A DNA stretch of 64,000 bases from Isoetes taiwanensis. Taxonomy: Eukaryota > Streptophyta > Lycopodiopsida > Isoetales > Isoetaceae. How positions within the stretch are numbered: the stretch's first letter is position 1; the number at the start of each line of letters is the position of its first letter. The notes under the pieces are model-generated. The model was not told the origin of the DNA, ran no database searches, and was given only the letters and a program-made list of their open reading frames with translations. This document shows, piece after piece, positions 32,651-44,639 of the stretch. The DNA lies in the NCBI GenBank assembly GCA_021234155.1, contig JAJEKV010000051.1, positions 6,029,944 to 6,093,943 on the forward strand. Direction: 5' to 3'. Made by a program: the position numbers and the translations under genes.

Positions 32651-35590
32651 TATTATCCATAGAAAAATGACAACTCAAGTATACCATTTCCAGATTATAG
32701 AAAGAGGTGTATGCCTGATATTATTGTACTTTTATATCAAAATTCAATGGAAAAAAAAAATTGAGCATCTTGGTCTTCTGTAGTCTTTGCTTTTGTAATC
32801 AAAATACCGAAAATACCGATAATAAGCAAATTTGGATTTAAAAAAAGAAAAAGAAAAAAACAAAAATGCTTAAATGAACCATATGTTGAAATAATACTAA
32901 TTAATAGGAGACATCACAATTTAGAATCATGTAAAAAAAATCATGAACCCTCAAATTTTATTACGCTAATACATGAAGGTTGAATACTATGGTCTCTTAT
33001 CGTATTACCAAACTTGCCACATGAAGCACAGTAAGGTTGATATTATGAAAAAAAAAACACACTAGTTTTTGACATTATCATGGAAGGAAAATCATACTGG
33101 TATATTTAAACCAAGCATAGTTTTATTATTGATAATAATTAGTCACTATAAAATACCATAATAATTATACACTAAAATAACAAAGATGATTAATCGCTGT
33201 AAAATATCATACTAAATATGCACGTAAAATTACAATGTCAATAAACCAAGGATAATAGATGTGATAAAATATCATTCCGATAAACGTGATAAATTAAGCA
33301 GTAGCACATATCATATATTCAAGTTGTCATAAAAACTAGCTATAAATTATAATCTTTCAATACCATGTGAAGAAACACTATTCGTATGTCATGTTACTAA
33401 ACTGCATTGATGAACTATATGGTATAACTAGACATGATTTGTAAACTTTTTGGCCCACATACCGGTATTGATTTTAGGAGTTGGTTTTTACTACGAAATC
33501 ATTAGAAAAAGATCATACTAATTCAATTTTGGGGGCCTTGTGGAGCGATAGTTTGGTTGAGAAGCTCCTCCTGAGTGAAAGTACATAGACATCTTGGAAG
33601 AGAAGAAAACAAACTAAGAGCCAACAACGGCGACAATATTTGAGGCCTGGGTCAAGTTCTGGATCATCTATAAGATAGCCCTCAGTGAGGACCCTTGAAT
33701 CAAACAGGTAGCTCCTGAATATGGAGTGTTACGCGGGATTTTGCAGGAAGGTCTAAGAACCAATGAACAAAATGAACATCAAGGTAAACAAGAGAAATAT
33801 CAATGATAAAGTGAGAATCTTTTGATATGATGAAAATGGAATACAAGAAATCTTGCTTGAAATGCAGAGATTAGAAATAAGAAAATGCTAAGTCTTGTCT
33901 AGCTTCTAAGTCTATGCCTCTGTACGATGGGATTAGGTCCATATTGGCAAAGTTGTTGTTTGGGAATAGCGGCTATCTACTCCCGAGATCTCTGCCGGTT
34001 CCTGAGGAATCTCCTTAACTGATGGCTGACAACAGATGAAGACCGTGATTCTTGCCGTAGAGAACTCAAGCTCCAAGGCCGTGATGATTTCATGCCATGG
34101 GATCCCGTTATACCTTCTTCGACGTGTTCTTGTCTGGGTTCTTCCCACCGGACTTGCTCTTGTATAGCAGGAATAATCCTGTGTCTTTGGGCACGGGACT
34201 AACAGTGCGAGCTGTAAATATTATGTGAATTGTATGATAAAGAACTTGAAGAGCGAAATGTTGTGTACGAGTGCCATCTTAATGAAGTATTGGATTGAAC
34301 AATTATAATTGTCTCACGGAGGATGAAGTAGCACTAAGGACATGGAAAGTTGCCCTTGGCATCTTGGAAAGATGTGGTCCTCCTTGGCTCGAAAAATATC
34401 GAGGTTTTTCCCTTGAAAACCCTTCAAGGGCACGGTTATTTTAGTCCGAGACAATAATGGTTTTGTTGTGCTCTTTCTTGGGCTCCATAGACCTCATGGT
34501 GTCCGTGGACCAATTAAAATGAATTTAATTCTTTTGGCGTTGCATAAAATATGCTACCCCTATGCAACAATAAACCTAGATTACGATCACTCTTGTTATA
34601 GATAAGAATTTGGCTCTAAAAATTGCATTGAAGCAGCAGTATGTTTGGTTCACCCCATATTAAATGATGCTATTGGAACTTTTGGAATTATTGATCATCA
34701 TTATCATGCTTTTGCCAATAAAGATAATTTGTCTACAAGGTTCTTCCTACTAATTAGTTATACAAGCAAACCCCAATATAAATGATGCTACATAATAGAC
34801 TGTTGCTAAAGCTTGAGAACACATTGTAGTTTTAGACCTCATAAACTACTCCTTCCATGACTTCATCCACATCATGCATCTATATGTCCTCTTCTCTAAT
34901 GTACTTGGATTTTTTATGTACTATAGAACCTGCTTTATATTTCCTAATGTATAAGGCATTGACAGTTGTCCCCAATTTGTGTGACATTTACCAACTCGTG
35001 TTTATCATTGGCATAAAGAGTACCTCATTTAGGTTCTTCATCTATGAATTCTACTTTGGTGGTCTTTAACTTCCTAGGACCCACATAAAGCTACGTTTTC
35101 GCATCTTAACTGGGTCATTACTGTACATGCTTGACTGAGAGATCGAAGTTCGTGTTACAAAAACTATAGGGTACACTCCCACAGTGAATGGTCAATACAA
35201 CTCTTAAAGGTCTTACTTTTGTGATTATCTACTCACTTCATATCTTTCTAATGATAGGATGTTTGCTTGTGCAAATTAGAGAGGCATCTTTTGTTGGCAT
35301 TTCATATTCCTTCAATTGCACATTTCTTGAAAAGAAAAGGGAAAACTAGACATAATGCATGCAAATGAAATGAAATGAAATGTGTAAGCGTCGCCTAATT
35401 GGAGCCATTGCACTTGATATGTGTGCTAATCGTTTCAACAATTGCATACCTACAACGTTCATCTCCCATAATGCTAACCTGATCATGTGGCAAAAGGAAT
35501 GTATATGTAGAAAAAGGCTACAAAACATGTTGCTTTAGACTAAGGTCGCCCTTTCAAGGCGGCTTCGTGGCTAACTTTGGGACAAATATC
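32651..35590. other. AT-rich spacer, nothing recognised
   Basis: No gene, terminal repeat or RNA signature was found. Short ORFs are scattered and A/T runs are common. Some stretches (34310-34560) have coding-like composition but no domain. Confidence 0.5.
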
Positions 35591-35599
35591 AAGAAATAC

Positions 35600-35840
35600 T
35601 AATGGAAAAATATATAAGGATTAGCAAATAGCTTAAACAAGGTAAGAAGGAATTAGTCTTGTTGAGTTACATTGCAGTTGGTTGTAGCTATGCCAAGAAG
35701 CACGTAATATTTTGGTAATATCTTTTAGCAAGGAGACTAGACAAGGTAAGAAGAAATTTGCCATGTATTAAGACATTGCAATTGGGTGTAGCTATGTGAA
35801 GAAGCATGTAATATTTCACCAGAGAATCGAGATCTACAAG
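35600..35840. repeat. Imperfect tandem duplication, ~110-bp unit
   Basis: AACAAGGTAAGAAGGAATT...GTAGCTATGCCAAGAAGCA and ACAAGGTAAGAAGAAATTT...GTAGCTATGTGAAGAAGCA are two diverged copies about 108 bp apart (35637 and 35735). One frame of each reads CSYxKKHVIF, so the unit may derive from coding sequence. Confidence 0.6.
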
Positions 35841-36017
35841 TACTGGTAAAAGTTATGTTAGTGTTTATTTTTTGAAAAGGAGATTGTCGAGAAACCAAGA
35901 AAACATACGAGATGTCCTTTTCCAGGTTGTAGTGTTGTCAAGTGGCAAGGGCAAGGAATTGACATTCCTGAAGAAAATAGACCCAATACAAGGTCCATGT
36001 AGCTAACAACGCGCAAG

Positions 36018-36305
36018 TTGGAATTGTCTGACCAGAATATTCGTAGATTCGGTGGTCCAAGGGTGAGACACAAACGAAGGAAATACATTTGGGGGCAACT
36101 AAAATTATTGTGGTCTACATGGGACGATGCTGATACCATGGGCATGTTATTACGACAATTGTGGACATGGGCACATGACGTGGGGGTAAAAAAAGAGGAA
36201 TCTCTCTTCTTTGCAAAAAATGGAAAGGCAAAAGGGCGCAGATCTAGGGCGGGATACCAAGGGGGTACGGGACTCCTCCGCATTAAGTCCCAAAACAAGA
36301 ATTAG
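36018..36305 (+). CDS. Orphan ORF, basic protein, unrecognised
   Basis: A 95-codon frame, extendable upstream in the same frame past a stop, reads DQNIRRFGGPRVRHKRRKY and LLWSTWDDADTMGMLLRQLW. It is rich in Arg/Lys/Trp and resembles DNA-binding or transposase fragments only in composition. An upstream patch in another frame has RCPFPGCSVVKWQ, a possible zinc-binding piece. Expression is not supported. Confidence 0.25.
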   Translation: MELSDQNIRRFGGPRVRHKRRKYIWGQLKLLWSTWDDADTMGMLLRQLWTWAHDVGVKKEESLFFAKNGKAKGRRSRAGYQGGTGLLRIKSQNKN

Positions 36306-37368
36306 CCTTGTCGGAAAATAACAAAATGAACCATTCCAGCTGTCGGAAAAACAGCGTATGCACTATTCCAAAATCAGGCATGGGAATAAAGCAAACCGCC
36401 GCCGCCAGCGCCGTCCCCCTTTAAACAATTTTTAAAATTAAACAAGAATAAAACTTAAACAATATTTAACAACTACTATACTCGTATATACGGCCGAGTA
36501 TGATACGAGTATTTAGACAAGTATATACCACCGTCGTATCTCGTACGGCTGGCGAAGAATGTCTTCATATACTCAGCTATGGCGAGAAGAACAGAAAACG
36601 ATAGGGCCCTTTTTTTCTTCTGCGCCCATGTTCGGCCACAGAGCGGCTGGCACAAACTCCCCTCTTAGATTTCCGTCGAATTTTTTAAGCCCGGAAGCAC
36701 CTGGGATTAATGCGTTTCTCTGTTGCTTGCTGGTGTGCTGCAGCGGCGAAGGCTTAACTGCTATTATTTATGTGGTTAAGTAGTCATTTTAAGAGCTTGC
36801 GAGCTTCGGGCGATGGTCAATTGGGGGTTTGAGTGTGAGAGGCTTTGTGGGTTTTTGTTTTTTGGCTCATTAGAATCGTGTGTTGGGTGTCCTGTTGCGT
36901 CGTCAGTTACACGAAAATGGAAGAGTAGGTAGCTCTTCCGATCCAATTTTTGCATGCTTGAAAGGCTAGAATCAAGCAATCTGGTAGTAATGCCGGAATA
37001 GTTGCCCTTTCGCCGGATCCGGCCCGCCCAGGTGCTTCAGATTCTCCAGAAACAGGCAAAGCAGGTGTATCCCGGTGTTTATTTCTGTGGGTTTTGCCCA
37101 TTTTGAGCCCATGCCGCCGGAGCTGCTGATTCCATAATATATACATTTTTTTTTTTTCCGTCTCGATCTTTTCCTTTTGTTACTTCGTCTGAGCCCAATT
37201 CTTACAATTCTTTTTTCCTTCCGGAATCCGGAGCAGAAGAGTAAGATTTGGAGAAGAAATTCACGTCATCATCGCCTTGGAAAGGCTAGGAATTGGGCGC
37301 TTAGATTTGGTGATGATCTTACAGTTTTGTGTACAAAAGAAACCGTGAAGAATCCCCCGGCAGATGGG

Positions 37369-39320
37369 ATGAACCACTCTTTAAATTTCGGCAGAGAGCA
37401 GGGAGGCGGAGGAGGGGCAGGAGACCTGAATTGGGTGATAGATAGCTGGGGCCATTCCGGCGGTCTAGAAACGCAGATTAATCCAGCAACAAAAATAGAC
37501 TGGGAATGGGAAAATCCAGCGCTCGCAGCGCTAAATCCATCCCAGGATGAAGCAGATCGAAAAGCCCACATAATGCCTGGATTAATGGGTCAAAATCTTC
37601 GGACCCACAACGGCATTCTTCAATCGAGCTATGCTACGAGCTACCCACAAAGCATAATGTATGGATCGACGGGGATGGTGGAAAATCCGGTGATATTTTC
37701 GAGCTGCAGCGGCGGGTACGAGCAGAGGAGAAGATTTTTGGGTTTGTTTGAGGAAGAGAAAGGGGTGGTAAAAAGGGAAGACGGGTATGGAAGGATAGGG
37801 CTGAATCTGGGAGTGAGGACTTATTTTTCAAGCGAAGACATGGATATGGCCAGATTCGGGAAAAGGGCTCGGATTGGAGGGGCCGCAGTTCCGGTGCCAA
37901 TGTGCCAGGCAGAAGGATGCAAGGCTGATCTTAGCATGGCTAAACACTACCACCGGAGACATAAGGTCTGCGAAATGCATTCCAAATCTTCCACCGTAGT
38001 TGCCAACGGCCTTACCCAGAGATTTTGTCAGCAATGTAGCAGGTATTTATCACCCCATTCTTCCCCTTTTTTGTCTGATCTGATCCATATCATTCTAAAA
38101 ATTCTATTCTGTGCTCAAATTTGCCTGTAGCATCATTTTCTTTTGTGCGAAATTTTCTTGAGTTTTGTGCGAAGAATTTCTGATGCCTTTGGGTTCAATT
38201 TTGTTCCCGGAGTTTTTCCTTCTGCAGATTTCATCCTCTTTCCGAGTTCGACGAAGGAAAACGAAGCTGCAGAAAAAGGCTTGCGGATCATAACCGGCGC
38301 AGAAGAAAACCCCAGCCTCCTCTTCAGCCCGAATCTAGCAGCGGCAAAACCAAGGATGATTTCAACGGTACTAAACTAAAATTTTCCTCATTCTTCTCCC
38401 CTTTTTCTGAATTTCATGTTCGATCGATCGATGCATGTTTTCGTCTAAACACAAGGCATAATCATTCCATTCAGTTCTCTCGAATTGGGTCTCTCAAATT
38501 TGTTTTTTTATGTCCGCACCGCAAACAGTAAAATCATCTCTTCCTTGAATTCGGTCGGCTACACTTCTGTCAGAAATGTTGGTTTTTTCGAACCGGGTCT
38601 CTCTCATTTGCTTTGATAATGTCAGATCATTCTTTGAATAAGTTCATTTCATATGCATCTGTCAGAAAATTAGAAACTGTGGCTAAAATCTAGCTATATT
38701 TCCGTCTGTCAGATGTAGCAGAAGGCAAAAAGAAGGGCGATTCTTCATCTTCTACTCCGTCCTTGGACAACTCCGACAAATTGCAAAGCTCGGAAGAGCG
38801 GATTTGCTCGCCAAAATCTGCGTCAAATCTTCAGATTCAAAGCCACACAGGCCAGATTCAAGAGGAATCACAGTCCTACGAGCAGTATCTGCAAGGGGTT
38901 TGCAATTCCAAAGGACCCAGTTTAAGCCTTTCTTCCACATCAAACACAAACACAAACCCAAATCCAAAACCGGAAGCACATTTAAGCTCCATACCGAGCT
39001 CAAAACCGGACGCCGCTGCAGCACACTTGAGCTCCATATCCAGCTCCGTTCCTTGGCTTCGATCCAAACAGGAAGAGCAGGTTTTTGCCTCTACCGCCTT
39101 TCATAGTCTCCTTTCTCTAAATCCTTCCACAAACAACCAGTGCTCCTCGCCGGATTGGATCCTTGGAGCTGATCAGCCAAATCCGGCCATGAATTTGCTG
39201 CCGATTCATCACAGGAACACGTTTGATCCGAAAAATCCAGTTTCTGGGCAGGCGGACTTAAAATTCTCAGATTTGCAAACTTCGCTACGCCCATATGGGT
39301 CATCGTTGTATCGATCCTGA
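37369..39320 (+). CDS. SPL8: SPL8-like SBP-box transcription factor (3 exons)
   Basis: Exons are 37369-38042, 38228-38367 and 38713-39320, joined by GT-AG introns with matching phases, for 473 residues. The start is the first in-frame ATG, giving [10 protein letters not shown]; an upstream in-frame extension lacks ATG. A DWEWEN motif near residue 45 is typical of SPL N-termini. The SBP domain (about residues 179-254) begins [20 protein letters not shown], includes [18 protein letters not shown] and ends with the bipartite nuclear signal in [12 protein letters not shown]. All eight zinc ligands are present. Intron 1 splits the domain in the CS|R codon, the conserved SBP-box position. The domain is closest to SPL8. 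No miR156 target site is seen in exon 3, as in SPL8-clade genes. The C-terminus is Ser-rich. SPL8 proteins bind GTAC sites and act in reproductive development in angiosperms; the role here is inferred. Confidence 0.92.
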
Positions 39321-39933
39321 AGCATATATGATCCGTTGCAGAAGCAAAGAAGTTTTTTCTGCGACGAAGAATTTGTGGGTTCAAATTAAGGGCTTAAGCT
39401 AGGGTTTAAGCTACATTTGTCATCTTATATATACGAACACATGCATGCAACATGTATGTATACGCATTCCTTTAAGACTACACTTTCTAAATATGGGGCA
39501 TCAATGGCCTACGTATACATTCTATATATTTTCTTGTCCCATTAAAACTTATTTGTCTCCTTCTATCTTGTACCTTTGCATAACAACGCATCCAACAATA
39601 TGAATATACTAATGTTGACCAATTGACAAGAACATGCTTTATGAAACAAACTCGCTAACACCAGCATGCGTACACGATACTTAAATTGCTCAATTGATGC
39701 CTCATTATCTTAGCTCCTAGCAGTTTGCATCCCTTGGCTTTTGTTGAAATTCTTTTACTTGATTGTTATGTACTAGGTATTGCACGTCCGGAAGAAATTC
39801 CGTGCTATAATTTTTTGAGGCGGCCCCTCTAGATGAGGCGGTGCACGAGCGGCGGAGCGGCGAGTGTGCTGCCGAGCCTGGCGGCGCCGCCGAAAAAAAA
39901 TTATTGCCGGAATTTTGACCGGCGTGCATTACC

Positions 39934-40714
39934 TTACGTAATAAATTGGAGGTTGAAATTACGTATGTAAACAGCTATGGCGGACCGGAGATGGCTTCTT
40001 TGCTATGGCGCAGTCTTTTCTTTGAACGCTTGCACCTATCTAGGGCTATGCATTGTCTGCCAGATTTACGGCAAAAACCTTGTTATAGGGTACAAAGCCG
40101 CTGGATCTGCTTGAAGACGAATTGAGACAGAAGAAGCCCCTCTCGGCAAGAATCTTGAAGCTCCGTCTTCGTGCGATGACTGACTTTGCTTTTTTGGCCA
40201 CTTTTCCAGATCCCATTGAGAACACTCTGCCGGAAGCCTAAAGGGTTTTCCAAGTACAGAAATGAGAATGATATGATACTGCTGCCAAATCAATGAATAC
40301 TAATGTAAGGCTTACCAATTTTATGAATCTGAACTCACTGAATGTGTAGCATCAAAACAAATGAAACAAAATGTACTTACAGCATGTTGTGGCAGCCAGC
40401 TCGCCAGAATTGGCAATGGCCTCTAAAAAGGGTCATTCATGCTTTGGGGCAAAGATCAACACATTTAGCCCTGCCGCTGCAGCATCATGCTTACAGTTTC
40501 ATAGTCCAACAAGCCGGGTTGCTAGAGCTTGAATGCTCTGCAATCGCCATAGCAGGAGTTGCAAAACACTTGGGGCGCCATAGCCAAAGAGGGAAGAGCT
40601 TAGTAGCGAAAACAGGGGAGAGCTCAGCAGCGCCGCTCCCCCAATGTCGAGGACGATTACATGATTTAAAATAAATAATCTAACAGTAATTTCAACCTCC
40701 TGTTTATTACGTAA
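39934..40714. mobile_element. Non-autonomous TIR element (~781 bp)
   Basis: The left end TTACGTAATAAATTGGAGG and the right end (complement of CCTGTTTATTACGTAA) form inverted termini of about 30 bp with two mismatches, continuing with TTGAAATTAC. No target duplication is convincing. The interior has a 110-codon plus ORF (40342-40674) with no domain. The superfamily is not assigned. It lies about 0.6 kb downstream of the SPL8-like gene. Confidence 0.6.
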
Positions 40715-41159
40715 ATGAGATAATCTCATTGCGTTTCTACACTGAATTACATCAAGGCATGCCTTATTTTACATGGCCTCATAAAATAGATGTAGAACAG
40801 TGGCCTACATTGGGATCCATACAACAGTAAGAGGAATTGTACTACCAAGATTTCATAAAACAAAAACCCTCCATTCATGAAGGGTTTGCAAAGGAAAATC
40901 GTGTTAGTCTCATTCTATCTCCTATAAGTAGAAAAAAGAAATAAAAAATACAGTGGTGATCAATAGCTACCCTTAATGCCCTGGTTCTCATGTTTACAGG
41001 CTAAGATTATATCTCGGGCATTGTTTAGAGTGCTGTTACCAGCTAGTAACAGCTTCACTGGCCCTTATTTTTTACTATTTTTCATAACATCCTAGGGTGT
41101 TAAGCCTTTAATCAGTATAACATCCTAGAGTAATACGGATCTGCCCCAAGAGACATTAT

Positions 41160-41925
41160 CTATTAGGGAATCATTTTGAAGTGCATACTAACCATGCTAG
41201 TCTTTCATACTTTATGAAACAACCTAATTTGAATTTGAGACAACGTAGGTGAATGGAATTTCTTCAAGAGTATGACTTTTAGATTAATTATGAAACGGAC
41301 AGTACAAATGTCGTTGCAGATGCTTTGTCTAGACTTCCAGCTTGTTATGCAATAATGATGATTACAATAGATTGGTTAGATGAAGTGAAAAATACTATTG
41401 CTACAGACAATTATTTTGGACCGAAATTGAAGGAAGTACAAAAAGAGAATCTGGAGATAAAGGATAATTATAATTTTGAACAGGGAATATTGAGATACAA
41501 ATCAAGAGTTTGTATTCCTGCAATAGATCACATTAAGAAGAAGATACTAAATGAATGTCATGATGCAGTAATATCAGGTCATCCAGGATTAAAGAGAAGT
41601 TTCTTTTGGCCAGGATTAAAAGATTATGTTCGTAAGTATATCCAAAATTGTGTGATGTGTTCACGTGTTAAGGCCGAACAGATCTGGGCACCTAGCCTTT
41701 TGCAGCCGTTACCTATTCCAGAAAGAAAATGGGAATCTATTAGCATGGATTTCATAGTGGGATTGCCAAGGACACAAACAGGAAAGGATGCTATTCTTGG
41801 TGATTGACTGGTTAACTAAACATGCTCATTTCTTTTTAGTTAGGAAAATAATAACAGCAAAGGAAATTGCTAATATCTTTATTCAATACATCTTTCGTTT
41901 ACATGGCATTCCTACAAGTAGATTT
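41160..41925 (+). pseudogene. Ty3/gypsy RNase H end and integrase fragment (chromovirus-like)
   Basis: A plus frame gives the end of RNase H (FLQEYDF, then NVVADALSRLP). Integrase follows: ISGHPGLKRSFFWPGLKD, CVMCSRVKAE, LLQPLPIPERKWESISMDF and VGLPRTQTGKD. A frameshift near 41800 moves to DWLTKHAHFFLV. LLQPLPIP and SMDFI-GLP are typical of chromoviruses, so this is a different element from the one at 21-31 kb. The sequence stops at FRLHGIPTSR (about 41925) against unrelated DNA, so the DDE core is incomplete. Confidence 0.8.
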
Positions 41926-42419
41926 TGCTGGAAGTCTGCCCTAAGCTGCATTCTTGAAGCTTCAAAGCTGGGTTGCTCCATCCTAAACTCTGCCCAAAGC
42001 TGAACAAAACTCCCCTCCTTTCTTGCCCTCTTCAATTTCCGGCATGGATGGACAATCCAAGCAAAAAAAATCCACTGCCCAAAAGGATTTATGCACTTTT
42101 TGCCGCAGGTTGTGACGCATAAAGGGATTTAGACCAACCCTGCTGCAGCGGCAACCCAAAAGATGAAATAACCAACAAAGAAAAATAAGTGATGGTTGTC
42201 CTTGTTGCTGCGATAACTGCATAAATGCAGTAAAAGTCTACTTGGCTTCCCCCTCCATGCAATGCAAACCCTCGAACCAGGGCGTTAATGAGCATGCCTG
42301 AGACATTTTCATTGGCCCGAAATTTTTTTTTAGGGTAACGTCCGAGGGCCAGGACGTTATCTGCACCATAATCCTAGATACCCAAGTATTATAATCTTCA
42401 TATCCCATGTGTATACTCT

Positions 42420-42490
42420 TCGGGCATGGCCTAATGGTAGGACCTTAAACCTACCACACTCGGGGTCACGGGTTTGAGTACGACAAGTAT
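42420..42490 (+). other. tRNA-like sequence, possible SINE head relic
   Basis: GGGCATGGCCTAATGGTAGG contains a perfect polymerase III A-box consensus (TGGCCTAATGG). About 40 bases later CGGGTTTGAGTAC resembles a B box with two mismatches. The acceptor stem does not close well, so it is not a working tRNA gene. It differs from the SINE at 9323-9477, so it would be a separate family or a tRNA pseudogene. Confidence 0.4.
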
Positions 42491-43700
42491 CAATCTAGTA
42501 ATGGGGACTTTAAAAAGTGTTTTTATGTTATTGAAATTGGCCATATGTAATGTACAATCACATGGAGCATTTATTTGCATAGATATCGCAGCATCGAGTG
42601 CTAAGTGCTGCATAAGATATTGCGGCCTAGAGTACAATGACAATGCTTTGCATAAGATATTGCATCATGGAGTGGATTAGATTGGCTTCTTGTGATATAT
42701 ATACTGTACTAGAGATGTGTGTGATGAATAAATGACTCAAGTGTGTTAATACTTGAATGCTATGTCGATATTTGGGAAAGATTAAGCTCATATCTTTTGT
42801 ACTTCTTGCATGGAAACATATGCTCTTATGTAATGATATCCCGTATTGTTTCAAGATTATTTCAAATCTCTATTACCTTTGCCATTTTCAGAACTTTAAA
42901 ATATATAATGTTTTTTGTTTCTAGAAAAGTTATACATAAATAAATCCACTAAAAACTAAGAATTGAGCAGTGTCATTGTCTATAGATATACTTGAATATA
43001 TCTATCAAGTATAGTGGACGTTCTAAGGATGGTACTCTTTTTGTTCATGCCCCTTAACCCAAGTTCAGTAATGAATACATCTTATGTCACACGTGAATTG
43101 TCTGGACAAGAAGTCATGCTATTACAAAGGGATGTGTCATGCATCATTGTCCTTTTTTTTTTGTTTTTTGGACCTCTATATCTACTATTAGCTAGAAAGT
43201 AGAATAGGTTTTCCATTTTCAGATAGTCAAGAGGGACAATGTATAATCTTAGCTTTATGATCTTCCATCTTCTAAAATGAAGGTGATCAATTTTATCTTC
43301 TGTTTGTTATATACTCCCCCCAGGAGCCCACCCGCTGCGGGGGTTCTCTTTCACCAGACATTGTTCGTTTATTTGCATTACAATTGAGATGGAACTGGAA
43401 TAAAAGAAAATAACATACAGGTTTGTTGGAGATATTATAAGACTAAAGGTGAATCCCTATATGATTAAGCTCGATAAGGACAATGATGGTTTAGTCGTGA
43501 GACTTTGGATCCTCTTATGAAGAATCACTAGTACAATAAAATAAGGTAAGTCGCATTTAATTAAAGTGGGTCATATCTCGAAGTTTGGGACTCAGACTGA
43601 AAATGGGACTCATGCAAAAAAAAGTAAGTTGCCATTTAATCATTATTAGATTTTGCCTTGATAAAATAAGAATAACATTTACACATGACAATCCGAGAAA
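42491..43700. other. AT-rich spacer, nothing recognised
   Basis: Only short ORFs of 60-75 codons without domains occur here. TAAGATATTGC-type words recur at 42612 and 42653. A small GC patch CCCACCCGCTGCGGGGG lies at about 43327. Confidence 0.5.
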
Positions 43701-43704
43701 ATGA

Positions 43705-43989
43705 AGGGGGTGGTGGAGAAAGAAGAGTAGGAAGGAAGGAGAGACAGGAGGGAGGGAGGGAGGGAGGGAGGGGAAAGGCAAAGGAGCACGAGAGCGAAAA
43801 AGGGCAAAGAGGAGGGGCCGAGCAAATGGGGAGGGAGGGGAAGGGGAGAAGGGGAAGGGCAAAGGGAGGGGAAGGGGCGGTGGTCTATTGGGGAAGGGGA
43901 GGAGGGGGAAGGGCAAAGGGGAGGGGAGGGGCAGGGTCTCTTGGGGAAGGGGAGGAGGGGGAAGGGCAAAGAGGAGGGGAAGGGGCAGG
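43705..43989 (+). repeat. G-rich purine minisatellite
   Basis: Almost pure G/A on the plus strand for 285 bp. It starts with (GGGA)n at 43748-43771 and continues with a 52-53 bp unit beginning TTGGGGAAGGGGAGGAGG, seen at about 43888 and 43941 plus degenerate copies upstream. Many runs of three or four G at short spacing could form G-quadruplexes. Long ORFs on both strands (Arg/Gly/Glu and Pro/Ser/Leu rich) are artefacts of composition. Confidence 0.9.
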
Positions 43990-44103
43990 TTAAAAAAAAA
44001 ATCGAAAAAATAAAAAGATTAATTAGACAACCTAAATAATATAATTAATTAACTATTTAATTAGATAATAAATAATTAAACAATTTAGACAATGCTGAGA
44101 AGT

Positions 44104-44130
44104 TTTTCTCGCCTCACGAGGCGAGAATGG
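44104..44130. repeat. Imperfect palindrome CTCGCCTCACGAGGCGAG
   Basis: TTCTCGCCTCACGAGGCGAG with flanking AA/TT forms a hairpin of about 10 bp with one mismatched centre pair. Its form (TTTCTCG...CGAGAA) resembles the palindromes of the array at 50724-51215. Confidence 0.6.
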
Positions 44131-44639
44131 GCATGATTCCTCCCTTTTGTGCTCCCCAAGCCTTCAGCAGAAGCCCCGTGAGCGTATGGCCAGGGGTAAA
44201 AAACGGGCACCAAATATTTCTTTTGTTGGGCGCCCATTGAACATTATACAAAATAAAAATAAAATTAAAAGAATTAAACATTATAATCCTTCCCGATTAC
44301 CGAGTCGAGAAGGGAGGAATGGGAGATGGATCAGAGTATGCATGGTATAATCCTCAAACCTATCCTCTGCCAAATCAAACCGCATTTGGGGCAGCGAACA
44401 GACCAGATGGAAATAGAAGCGCCTGGGATCTGAGAACAGAAGGAGAGCGGGCAGCATATCAGAAGGAGAGCAGATCGGCGGTATAAACGGGAGCAACAAG
44501 CAGAAGATAGGATAACAGAAGGTGGATTGGGTTGTCAGAAGGTCCAGGACAGACAGGTGGGCTTTAATACTCTGAAATTTACAGTGCCCACCAGTTTCAG
44601 GAGTAGTTCGCCAAGCTGCGGCAGCTTCATTATATCCTC

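Noticed and set aside
36559-36783. 74-codon ORF upstream of the SPL8-like gene as a separate gene
   Set aside because: No domain and no splice or codon support; it lies where promoter or 5' UTR is expected.
43557-43993. Overlapping Pro/Ser/Leu-rich and Arg/Gly/Glu-rich ORFs
   Set aside because: They come from the purine minisatellite and are open in several frames on both strands.
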